Assembly: GCA_945927915.1 (NCBI GenBank)
Contig: CAMEMX010000113.1
Coordinates: 1-5,207 of the forward strand
From: an uncultured Clostridia bacterium
GTDB lineage: Bacteria > Bacillota > Clostridia > Oscillospirales > Oscillospiraceae
Length of the DNA stretch: 5,207 nt
Direction of reading: 5' to 3'
Of the stretch, positions 1 through 5,167 are shown in pieces (within the stretch, counting starts at the first letter, position 1; every line of letters starts with the position of its first letter). The translations under genes and the position numbers were made by a program. The notes below the pieces were generated by a model. That model was not told the DNA's origin, searched no databases, and saw only the letters and a list, made by a program, of their open reading frames with translations.

Positions 1-1133
1 ACGCCGCGCTCCTCCAGCAGCGCGTTGGTCACATAGTTGCGGTCGTAGGCCACGACCACGCCCGGGCGGATGCACAGCGCGTTCGAGCCGTCGTTCCACT
101 GCTCGCGCTGTGCCGCGATCTGGTCGCCGCCGCCGCAGCGCAAAAGCTCCACGCGCTCGACGCCGGTCGCCTCGGCCAGCACCTGCTCGATCGGCTCGTC
201 CAGATGGCGCACCGTCACGCCGCCGCGCGCGGCGGGGGTCAGCTCGAAGATCTGCAGCGATTCGAGGATGGACGGGTGGATGAGGAATTTGTCGCAGTCG
301 ACCTGCGTCAGCACGGTGTCGAGGTGCATGAACGCGCGGCGGCTGGGGATGTCCAGCGCCAGCACGCGGCGGATCTGCGCCGTTTCGTCGCGGAAGATGT
401 TGCCCGCCAGACGCTCGACCGCCTCGGGCATGGTGCGCTGCGAGATGCCGACGGCGATGGTGTCGGCGCTGAGGTTCAGAATGTCGCCGCCCTCTAAGCT
501 GAACGGCTCGTCGGGTGTGTAGTAAAATGGCACTTTCCCGGCGTAATCGGGATGATAGTGCAGGATATAGTCGCTGTAGATCGTCTCGCGGTTGCGCGTG
601 ACGGAGTACATCCGGTGCAGCGACACGCCGCGCCCGATGGACGCGAAGGGGTCGCGCGTGAAATAGAGGTTGGGGATGGGGTCGAGGACGAAGTGCGTCC
701 GGTCGCTGCGCAGGGAGGCCAGCGACGTGCTGCCGTGCATGGGCAGCTCGTCAAAGCGCACGCCCGTCATCGTCTTGCAGACCAGCTCGCGGGCGTCGCG
801 CGAGGCGAGCAGCACCTCGGTCAGCGCCTCGCGGTAGCTGTTGGCGACGTAGCCGCTGCGCAGAATGAAGTCCGCGACGAACTTCTCCTGCAGCGCCTTG
901 CTGCGTTCGAGGGTCTCGGCGGCAAGATCCGTCAGGTAGACGACCTCGACGCCATGCTCGCGCAGGGTTTGGGCGAAGCAGTCATGCTCGGCCTGTGCGC
1001 CCTGCAGATAGGGAATGTCGTCAAACAGGAGCTGCTGCAGGGAGTTCGGCACGAGCTGCTCCAGCTCGCTGCCGGGGCGCTGCAAAAGCACTTTTTTCAG
1101 CGGGCGTATCTCGCTTCTGACGTTGATCGACAT
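1..1133 (-). CDS. arcA: Arginine deiminase, 3'-truncated by the window edge
   Basis: Hydrolyses L-arginine to L-citrulline and ammonium, the first step of the cytoplasmic arginine deiminase pathway, which yields ATP via carbamoyl phosphate and raises pH. The 377 visible residues start MSINVRSEIRPLKKVLLQRP, typical of the family. Guanidino-group hydrolase residues are in place: Asp161 in FTRDPF (158-163), Glu214 in EGGD (214-217), and His270 and Asp272 in MHLDTV (269-274). The reading is unbroken through CIRPGVVVAYDRNYVTNALL near residues 354-373. Family members are about 400-415 residues long, so roughly 30 residues are missing, including the catalytic Cys loop, which lies outside the window. 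The ATG at 1133 is preceded by AAGGGGAG (1140-1147), a good ribosome binding site. It lies 181 bp downstream of mtaB on the same strand and has its own promoter region. Whether arcB/arcC follow cannot be seen. Confidence 0.96.
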   Translation of the reverse strand, partial: MSINVRSEIRPLKKVLLQRPGSELEQLVPNSLQQLLFDDIPYLQGAQAEHDCFAQTLREHGVEVVYLTDLAAETLERSKALQEKFVADFILRSGYVANSYREALTEVLLASRDARELVCKTMTGVRFDELPMHGSTSLASLRSDRTHFVLDPIPNLYFTRDPFASIGRGVSLHRMYSVTRNRETIYSDYILHYHPDYAGKVPFYYTPDEPFSLEGGDILNLSADTIAVGISQRTMPEAVERLAGNIFRDETAQIRRVLALDIPSRRAFMHLDTVLTQVDCDKFLIHPSILESLQIFELTPAARGGVTVRHLDEPIEQVLAEATGVERVELLRCGGGDQIAAQREQWNDGSNALCIRPGVVVAYDRNYVTNALLEERG

Positions 1134-1154
1134 AATGATCTCCCCTTCGTTCGT

Positions 1155-1168
1155 AGTAAACGCTTTCT
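1155..1168. promoter_or_regulatory. cre-like box (possible CcpA site) at the arcA transcription start
   Basis: The plus strand reads AGTAAACGCTTTCT. Against the catabolite-responsive element pattern TGNAANCGNTNNCA, all internal defined positions match and only the two outermost bases differ. It starts four bases downstream of the proposed arcA -10, so a bound CcpA would cover the start of transcription, a usual position for repression. arcA operons are under catabolite control in several Firmicutes. The site is seen directly; CcpA binding is inferred, and the outer mismatches lower the confidence. Confidence 0.5.
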
Positions 1169-1171
1169 TAT

Positions 1172-1200
1172 AGTGTACCACAGCGGGAGCGATTTTGCAA
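1172..1200 (-). promoter_or_regulatory. Probable arcA promoter
   Basis: On the minus strand a -35 TTGCAA (1195-1200) is followed after exactly 17 bases by a -10 TACACT (1172-1177). Transcription would start near 1165, giving a leader of about 32 bases that includes the AAGGGGAG ribosome binding site. A TATAAT on the same strand at 1255-1260 lies further upstream but has no -35 at a proper distance, so the 1172-1200 pair is preferred. Confidence 0.6.
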
Positions 1201-1224
1201 CTTTTTTGTGCGGATAGAGCGAAA

Positions 1225-1271
1225 TATTCACAATATTCAGTTGTATTCACAAGTATTATAATTTCTATTCA
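1225..1271. repeat. Helically phased TATTCA repeats upstream of the arcA promoter
   Basis: TATTCA occurs on the plus strand at 1225, 1234, 1244 and 1266, with a degenerate copy TATTAT at 1254. The steps are 9, 10, 10 and 12 bases, so the copies lie on roughly one face of the helix. Read on the arcA strand they are TGAATA, the half-site of ArgR/AhrC ARG boxes (family pattern TGAAT...ATTCA). The copies are direct rather than inverted. They lie about 25-70 bases upstream of the proposed -35, a position suited to an activator. ArgR activates arginine catabolism genes in several bacteria, which makes it the first candidate; another tandem-binding regulator is possible. Confidence 0.5.
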
Positions 1272-1314
1272 TTGCAGCGGGCGGCGGTTGCGCGGCGCGG
1301 TGGAAGAATATCCG

Positions 1315-2604
1315 TCACAGCGGCGTGCCGAGGACGCCGTCGGGCAGCACGGCGTCGATGCGCACGCTGCGCAGCTCGTTCTGCGCCGTTTCCTCCCGGA
1401 CGCAGACCTTGACGCCGCTCGGCGCGTGACCGGTGAAGTATTCGCCTTCGCGCTGCTCGAAGAGCACCTCCTGCACCGTGCCGACGAGGGCGCGGTCAAA
1501 CGTCTCGCGCAGGCGCGCGGCGATCTGTCCGGCGCGGGCGGCGCGCTCAGCCTTGACCGCCTTGGGGATCTGACCGTCCATCGCGTCGGCGGGCGTGCCC
1601 GCGCGGCGGGAATAGGGGAAGATGTGCATCGCGGCGAAGCCGCATTGTTCGGCGAACGCGACCGACGCGGCAAATTCCTCCTCCGTCTCGCCGGGGAAGC
1701 CGACGATCAGGTCGGTCGTGACGGCGCAGCCGGGGAAAAACTTGCGCAGCAGGGTCACGCTCTCAAAAAACCGCGCGGAATCGTACTTGCGGTGCATCCG
1801 CTTGAGGACGGTGTCGCTGCCGCTTTGCAGGCTGAGGTGGAACTGCGGGCAGAGGTTCGGGCAGGCGGCGAGGCGGCGGCAGAACGCCTCGTCCACCACG
1901 CGCGGCTCCAGCGAGCCGAGGCGGACGCGCGTTTCGGGCACGGCGTTGCACAGCGCCTCGGCGAGGTCGGCAAAGCTGCTGCCGTCGCGCAGATCCCAGC
2001 CCCACGAGGCGATCTCGATGCCCGTGACGACGATCTCGCGGTAGCCGGCTTCCGCCAGCGCCCTCGCCTGCGCGACGGCCTCGGCAAGCGGCAGCGAGCG
2101 CACCGGCCCGCGCGCGTAGGGGATGATGCAGTAGGTGCAGAAATTGTTGCAGCCGTCCTGCACCTTGAGCATGGCGCGGGTGCGCTCGCGCAGGCCGCCG
2201 GCGGGCAGGCGCTCGAAGTCGCGGCGCTTCAGGGCGGCATCCACCGCGACGACGGGTGCGGTCCCGCGCTCGCGGCACGCCTGCAAAAGAAGCTGGACAA
2301 ATTCGTCCCGGCCGCCGCTGCCGGAGACGACGTCCACGCCCATGGCGGCGACGTCGTCGGTGCTGACCTGCGCGTAGCAGCCGCACACGCCGAGGACGGC
2401 GTCCGGGTGCTCGCGGCGCAGGCGGTGGATGAGGGTGCGGTTTTTGCGGTCGGCAACGGCGGTGACCGTGCAGGTGTTGACGATCAGGGCGTCGGCCTCG
2501 TTCTCCGGCGCGGGCGCGTTGCCCAGCGCGACGAGCAGGCGCTCCATCGCCTGCGTTTCATATTGGTTGACCTTGCAGCCGAGGGTATAGCAATGAAATC
2601 TCAT
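1315..2604 (-). CDS. mtaB: tRNA t6A37 methylthiotransferase MtaB, MiaB-like radical SAM enzyme
   Basis: Adds a methylthio group to N6-threonylcarbamoyladenosine at position 37 of tRNAs reading ANN codons, giving ms2t6A, which stabilises decoding; cytoplasmic. It has 429 residues; B. subtilis MtaB (YqeV) is about 450. The N-terminal UPF0004 domain carries the second-cluster cysteines Cys10 (TLGCKVNQYET), Cys45 (NTCTV) and Cys76 (CGCYAQ). The radical SAM core has CxxxCxxC at Cys152, Cys156 and Cys159 (QDGCNNFCTYCIIPYARG), then SLEP (231-234), HLSLQSGS (256-263) and DLIVGFPGET (298-307). A short TRAM-like RNA-binding tail occupies about 370-429. The start is the ATG at 2604, where MRFHCYTLGC matches the family N-terminus and GGAG sits seven bases upstream. 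An upstream in-frame ATG at 2682 lacks a ribosome binding site and would add 26 unrelated residues. Conserved cysteines are complete, so it should be active. MtaB is favoured over MiaB and RimO by length and the TLGCKVNQ start. Confidence 0.95.
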   Translation of the reverse strand: MRFHCYTLGCKVNQYETQAMERLLVALGNAPAPENEADALIVNTCTVTAVADRKNRTLIHRLRREHPDAVLGVCGCYAQVSTDDVAAMGVDVVSGSGGRDEFVQLLLQACRERGTAPVVAVDAALKRRDFERLPAGGLRERTRAMLKVQDGCNNFCTYCIIPYARGPVRSLPLAEAVAQARALAEAGYREIVVTGIEIASWGWDLRDGSSFADLAEALCNAVPETRVRLGSLEPRVVDEAFCRRLAACPNLCPQFHLSLQSGSDTVLKRMHRKYDSARFFESVTLLRKFFPGCAVTTDLIVGFPGETEEEFAASVAFAEQCGFAAMHIFPYSRRAGTPADAMDGQIPKAVKAERAARAGQIAARLRETFDRALVGTVQEVLFEQREGEYFTGHAPSGVKVCVREETAQNELRSVRIDAVLPDGVLGTPL

Positions 2605-2642
2605 ACAAATTCTCCAAAAAAGGTGGGTCGGGAAGCCTGAAA

Positions 2643-2678
2643 AATTGCACAAAAAGTGCATTGATTTTTTGTGCAATT
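2643..2678. repeat. Perfect 13-bp inverted repeat between divergent genes
   Basis: The arms AATTGCACAAAAA (2643-2655) and TTTTTGTGCAATT (2666-2678) are perfectly complementary around a 10-base centre. A third GTGCA at 2656-2660 can pair with the same left arm (TGCAC at 2646-2650 with a 5-base gap), so two mutually exclusive folds or overlapping operators exist. It overlaps the -35 and spacer of the plus-strand promoter and lies in the likely leader of mtaB. Read on the minus strand the hairpin ends in a short T run. It could be an operator or a weak attenuator. No known regulator motif is recognised. Confidence 0.7.
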
Positions 2679-2690
2679 CCACAGTATAAT
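2661..2690 (+). promoter_or_regulatory. Probable promoter of the HPr-like gene
   Basis: A perfect -10 TATAAT (2685-2690) lies 18 bases after TTGATT (2661-2666), a four-of-six match to TTGACA. Transcription would start near 2697, leaving a leader of about 89 bases that contains the TTTCCCG repeats. A second -10-like TACAAT at 2695-2700 has no good -35. The -35 is embedded in the inverted repeat at 2643-2678, so a protein bound there would block this promoter. Confidence 0.6.
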
Positions 2691-2703
2691 ATGGTACAAT
2701 ACT

Positions 2704-2712
2704 ATTGTAGCA
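2704..2712 (-). promoter_or_regulatory. Probable mtaB promoter (extended -10)
   Basis: The minus strand reads TGCTACAAT, an extended -10 (TGN plus TACAAT), about 100 bases upstream of the mtaB ATG. The -35 region is poor, as is usual for extended -10 promoters. The resulting leader would contain the whole inverted repeat at 2643-2678. The assignment rests on this short motif alone. Confidence 0.4.
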
Positions 2713-2715
2713 GTC

Positions 2716-2757
2716 TTTCCCGAAAAAGTACAGACCCTATTTTTCCCGTCCGGGAAA
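2716..2757. repeat. TTTCCCG repeats in the leader of the HPr-like gene
   Basis: TTTCCCG occurs at 2716-2722 and 2742-2748, and its complement CGGGAAA at 2751-2757. The last two form a 7+7 palindrome with a 2-base centre. A six-base core copy, CGGGAA, is also at 2629-2634 in the mtaB leader. The spacing between the direct copies is 26 bases. The 2-base centre is too tight for a good RNA hairpin, which favours a protein-binding site. Function unknown. Confidence 0.45.
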
Positions 2758-2785
2758 TCGTGAATCATCGAAACGGAGAATTAAC

Positions 2786-3007
2786 ATGACAGTACATTTC
2801 GACTCCCTGGGCGACGTCAGAGAGTTCGTCGGACTGGCGACGCTGCAGCCCTATGCCGTGCAGGTGCTCGACGGCGACCGCACGGTCAACGCCAAGAGCT
2901 TTATGGAAATGTTTACCATCAACTTCACCCGACCCTTGCAGGTCGAGATCGCGGGCGCGGACAACGAGGCCGCGTTTGCCCGCGTCGCCAAAAAATTCCT
3001 GCGCTGA
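2786..3007 (+). CDS. HPr-like small protein lacking the phosphohistidine
   Basis: This 73-residue protein resembles the second half of HPr, the phosphocarrier of the sugar phosphotransferase system. NAKSFMEMF at 35-43 matches the HPr segment around regulatory Ser46 (NxKSIMGxx), placing Ser38 at that position, and PLQVEIAGADNEAAFARVAKKFL matches the final strand and helix. HPr is about 85-88 residues long with active His15 in GIHARPA; here the N-terminus is short and no histidine lies near residue 7, where His15 would align. It therefore cannot act as a normal phosphocarrier. Clostridia often carry such shortened homologues, and Crh of Bacillus is a known His-less, Ser-regulated case. The start is the ATG at 2786 with GGAG at 2775-2778. 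It is followed 61 bases later by dacA on the same strand. The family call is firm; the role is unknown. Confidence 0.8.
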   Translation: MTVHFDSLGDVREFVGLATLQPYAVQVLDGDRTVNAKSFMEMFTINFTRPLQVEIAGADNEAAFARVAKKFLR

Positions 3008-3013
3008 AAACAT

Positions 3014-3068
3014 AAAGATCCCCTCCGCCTCATACGCTTGTACTGCGATGAAGCGGAGGGGATCTTTT
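3014..3068 (+). terminator. Long hairpin with T tail that also sequesters the dacA ribosome binding site
   Basis: The left arm 3014-3028 (AAAGATCCCCTCCGC) pairs perfectly over 15 bp with 3053-3067. The stem can continue past one mismatch through TCAT (3030-3033) with ATGA (3048-3051), plus CGC/GCG at the top. TTTT at 3065-3068 closes it, as in an intrinsic terminator for the HPr-like gene. The only Shine-Dalgarno sequence for dacA, GGAGGGG at 3055-3061, lies wholly in the right arm, and the dacA ATG follows at 3069. The structure could therefore terminate transcription, block dacA translation, or both. Confidence 0.8.
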
Positions 3069-4217
3069 ATGAAGCAACGGATATTGGCGATCATTTTGGC
3101 GTTTGCGCTCGCGGCGTGCGTCCTGCCCGCGGCGCGGGCCGAGGGCGTGGAGGTAGCCGCGCCGTCGGCGATTTTGATGGACGCGGCGACAGGGACGGTG
3201 CTTTTCGAGAAGAACGCGCACGAAAAGCTGGCGCCGGCCTCGGTGACGAAGGTGATGACCCTGCTTTTGGTCATGGAGGCGCTGGAGAGCGGGCGCATTT
3301 CGTGGGACGACATGGTCACGGCGTCCGAAACGGCAGCCGGCAAGGGCGGCAGTCAGGTCTATCTGGAGGTCGGAGAGCAGATGAGCATGGACGAGATGCT
3401 CAAATCCGTCGTCGTCAGCTCCGCCAACGACTGCGCGACCGCGCTGGCAGAGCACGTCGCCGGGAGCGAGGCGGCGTTTGTGGAGCTGATGAACGCGCGT
3501 GCGGCGGAGCTGGGGATGCAGGACACGCATTTTGTCAACTGCACCGGCCTTGACGACGAGCCGAACGCCGCGGAGCATCTGACGAGCGCCTATGACATCG
3601 CGGTCATGTCGCGCGAGCTTCTGCGGCATGAGGAGATCAAAAAGTACACGACCATCTGGATGGACACCGTGCGCGGCGGGCAGTTCGGCCTGTCGAACAC
3701 GAATAAGCTCGTGCGGTTTTACAACGGCACGACGGGGCTGAAGACCGGCTGCACGAAGGCGGCCGGGCATTGCCTGTCCGCCTCGGCCGAGCGCGACGGC
3801 ATCGAGCTGATCGCGGTCGTGCTGCACTGCGACAGCTCCGCCGACCGGTTCCAGTCGGCAAAGGCGCTGCTGGACTACGGCTTTGCGAATTACGCCCTCG
3901 TCAGCGCCGAGACGCCGGAGCCGCTGGCGCCCGTGCAGGTGAAGCTGGGCGTGCAGGGGCTTGTGACGCCGGTTTTGCAGGCGTCGTCGCCCATTCTGGT
4001 CGGCAAGGGCGAGCTTGCGCGGGTGACGAAGACGGTCACGGTGGCGCAGGAGGTGACCGCGCCGGTCGCCGCCGGACAGCAGCTCGGCACGATGACGATC
4101 GAGGCCGACGGGCGGACGCTGGCCGAGATCCCGATCATCGCGTCGGCGGCGGTCGAGCGGCTGACGCTGTGGGAGCTGACGGTGCGCCTGCTGCGGCGGA
4201 CGTGCATGGGCGGATAG
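3069..4217 (+). CDS. dacA: D-alanyl-D-alanine carboxypeptidase (low-molecular-weight penicillin-binding protein)
   Basis: Removes the terminal D-alanine from peptidoglycan pentapeptides outside the membrane, limiting cross-linking. The 382-residue length fits class C PBP5-like enzymes. A signal peptide (MKQRILAIILAFALAAC...ARA) ends near residue 24. The peptidase S11 domain carries all three catalytic motifs: SVTK (Ser58 nucleophile, Lys61), SAN (118-120, in VVSSANDCA) and KTG (225-227, in GLKTGCTKAAGHC). A PBP5-type C-terminal domain spans about 282-360, followed by a possible amphipathic helix (VERLTLWELTVRLLRR, 362-377) of the kind that tethers these enzymes to the membrane. LAAC at 14-17 also fits a lipobox. 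The ATG at 3069 is chosen because it opens the signal peptide and follows GGAGGGG by seven bases; longer in-frame readings run into the HPr-like gene. dacA versus dacF cannot be settled. The ribosome binding site sits inside a hairpin. Confidence 0.93.
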   Translation: MKQRILAIILAFALAACVLPAARAEGVEVAAPSAILMDAATGTVLFEKNAHEKLAPASVTKVMTLLLVMEALESGRISWDDMVTASETAAGKGGSQVYLEVGEQMSMDEMLKSVVVSSANDCATALAEHVAGSEAAFVELMNARAAELGMQDTHFVNCTGLDDEPNAAEHLTSAYDIAVMSRELLRHEEIKKYTTIWMDTVRGGQFGLSNTNKLVRFYNGTTGLKTGCTKAAGHCLSASAERDGIELIAVVLHCDSSADRFQSAKALLDYGFANYALVSAETPEPLAPVQVKLGVQGLVTPVLQASSPILVGKGELARVTKTVTVAQEVTAPVAAGQQLGTMTIEADGRTLAEIPIIASAAVERLTLWELTVRLLRRTCMGG

Positions 4218-4255
4218 GCCGCCCGTTTCGGCGACCCCATTTCCCTCATATCGGC

Positions 4256-4307
4256 AAAAGATCCCGACCGGGACGGAGGCAAAGCCTCGTCCCGGTCGGG
4301 ATCTTTT
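4256..4307. terminator. Bidirectional intrinsic terminator between convergent genes
   Basis: The arm 4256-4274 pairs perfectly over 19 bp with 4289-4307; after one bulged G (4275), GAGGC (4276-4280) pairs with GCCTC (4284-4288) around an AAA loop. The left arm begins AAAAG and the right arm ends CTTTT, so both strands present a GC-rich stem followed by a short T run. It lies 38 bases after the dacA stop and 9 bases after the stop of the facing gene, so it can end both transcripts. Confidence 0.93.
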
Positions 4308-4316
4308 CGCTGCAGC

Positions 4317-5093
4317 TCAGGTCAAAAGCGTGAAGAGCGTGAAGTTGTTGGCGTTGAACGCAAGCCAGGTGATCAGCTCGACCACGGCGTAGGTCGCGAC
4401 GGCGATGCCGAGCACGACGACGACGGTGTTGATGATGTTCATCTTGATGCCGAAGACCTGGAAGACCGTCGTGAAGAAGCCGACGATCCAGGCGCCGCAG
4501 GCGAGGATGACGAAGATCTCGAAGACGATCGGGGAGATCATGCTCAGCAGCATGGAAACGGCAAGAAGCATGACGACCAGCACGCTGCTGACGCCGGTGG
4601 CGGCGACGACGGCGCGGAAGTCCACGCGCATCTTGGCGATGGCGGTCAGGATGTAGAACATACCGATGGTCAGACCGTAGCCGACGATCGGGCCGAGGAA
4701 GGTGACGCCGAGCCACGGAAGGACGAAGTCACCGAAACTCCAATAGTTGAGCTGCACGAGGCCGAAGAACAGCGTGCCGAGCAGCGTGACGATCACGGAG
4801 ATGGCCATCATCATCAGGCCGCCCGCGAGGTCCTTCTTTTCCGCAGCCAGACGGGTCGTTCCGACGGGGTCGCGGAAATAGCCGACCAGAAGGTTGGGAA
4901 GGTTCTTCAGAGAGCCGCCGACCGCCATGCCGACCTTGCTCGGCGCGGTGCTGTACTGCGGGGCAACATAGCCCTGCGGCGCGTTCGGTTGCTGGGGAGC
5001 ATAGCCCTGCGGAGCCGGATTTTCCTGCACGGTGCAGGGGCAGACGCCGCTTTCCGGAAGCGGTCTGCCGCATTTGGTACAAAAGCCTGCCAT
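4317..5093 (-). CDS. Zinc-ribbon multi-pass membrane protein, Yip1-like
   Basis: A 258-residue protein of unknown function. The N-terminus (MAGFCTKCGRPLPESGVCPC) is a small zinc ribbon with CxxC at Cys5/Cys8 and an unusual CxC at Cys18/Cys20. A proline/glutamine linker (about 21-53) contains two APQGY repeats. Residues 62-87 are charged and probably cytoplasmic, followed by about five hydrophobic segments near 89-113, 123-152, 160-185, 189-214 and 220-246. The arrangement of zinc ribbon, low-complexity linker and five-helix domain is seen in Yip1-domain and DUF-type clostridial proteins; I cannot name the family with certainty. The start is the ATG at 5093, with AGGAGG at 5100-5105 and the ribbon beginning at once; an upstream in-frame ATG at 5183 would lie upstream of the promoter. 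It is transcribed alone and converges on dacA. Confidence 0.88.
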   Translation of the reverse strand: MAGFCTKCGRPLPESGVCPCTVQENPAPQGYAPQQPNAPQGYVAPQYSTAPSKVGMAVGGSLKNLPNLLVGYFRDPVGTTRLAAEKKDLAGGLMMMAISVIVTLLGTLFFGLVQLNYWSFGDFVLPWLGVTFLGPIVGYGLTIGMFYILTAIAKMRVDFRAVVAATGVSSVLVVMLLAVSMLLSMISPIVFEIFVILACGAWIVGFFTTVFQVFGIKMNIINTVVVVLGIAVATYAVVELITWLAFNANNFTLFTLLT

Positions 5094-5112
5094 AATTATC
5101 CTCCTTTTATTT

Positions 5113-5126
5113 GCGGCAAATGCCGC
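5113..5126. repeat. GCGGCA/TGCCGC palindrome in the leader of the zinc-ribbon gene
   Basis: GCGGCA (5113-5118) and TGCCGC (5121-5126) form a perfect 6+6 inverted repeat with a 2-base centre. It lies between the expected transcription start (near 5132) and the AGGAGG ribosome binding site at 5100-5105. The position suits an operator; as RNA it could fold with a four-base loop and five base pairs. No known regulator motif is recognised. Confidence 0.45.
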
Positions 5127-5138
5127 CTCAATAGACCT

Positions 5139-5167
5139 ATTATAATGCCATTTTTTTCCCGTGTCAA
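5139..5167 (-). promoter_or_regulatory. Perfect consensus vegetative promoter of the zinc-ribbon gene
   Basis: On the minus strand TTGACA (5162-5167) and TATAAT (5139-5144) are separated by exactly 17 bases, a full match to the primary sigma factor consensus. The start of transcription would be near 5132, about 39 bases upstream of the ATG at 5093. The spacer contains an A run and the CGGGAAA element (5155-5161) also found near the HPr-like gene. Strong, probably constitutive transcription is inferred unless the palindrome at 5113-5126 is an operator. Confidence 0.92.

Noticed and set aside
552..1217. Plus-strand open frame of 221 codons opposite arcA
   Set aside because: It mirrors arcA codon bias, runs through the arcA promoter and has no ribosome binding site; arginine deiminase on the other strand explains the region.
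1255..1260. TATAAT on the minus strand as an alternative arcA -10
   Set aside because: No -35-like hexamer lies at 16-18 bases upstream, and it falls within the phased repeat array; the 1172-1200 pair is better spaced.
1272..1314. GC-rich stretch after the mtaB stop as a terminator
   Set aside because: Only weak, imperfect pairing and no T run on the minus strand, so I cannot support a terminator; mtaB may read through into arcA.
1195..2640. Long plus-strand open frame of 481 codons opposite mtaB
   Set aside because: It lies antisense to a clearly conserved MtaB sequence, has an Arg/Ala/Gly/His-rich composition typical of the complement of GC-rich coding DNA, and has no ribosome binding site or recognisable domain.
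2605..2682. N-terminal extension of mtaB to an upstream ATG at 2682
   Set aside because: The extra 26 residues are not family-like, there is no ribosome binding site, and they would run through the inverted repeat; the ATG at 2604 has GGAG and the conserved MtaB N-terminus.
2765..3827. Minus-strand open frames opposite the HPr-like gene and dacA
   Set aside because: They are complement shadows of conserved plus-strand genes and one crosses the hairpin at 3014-3068; no start signals.
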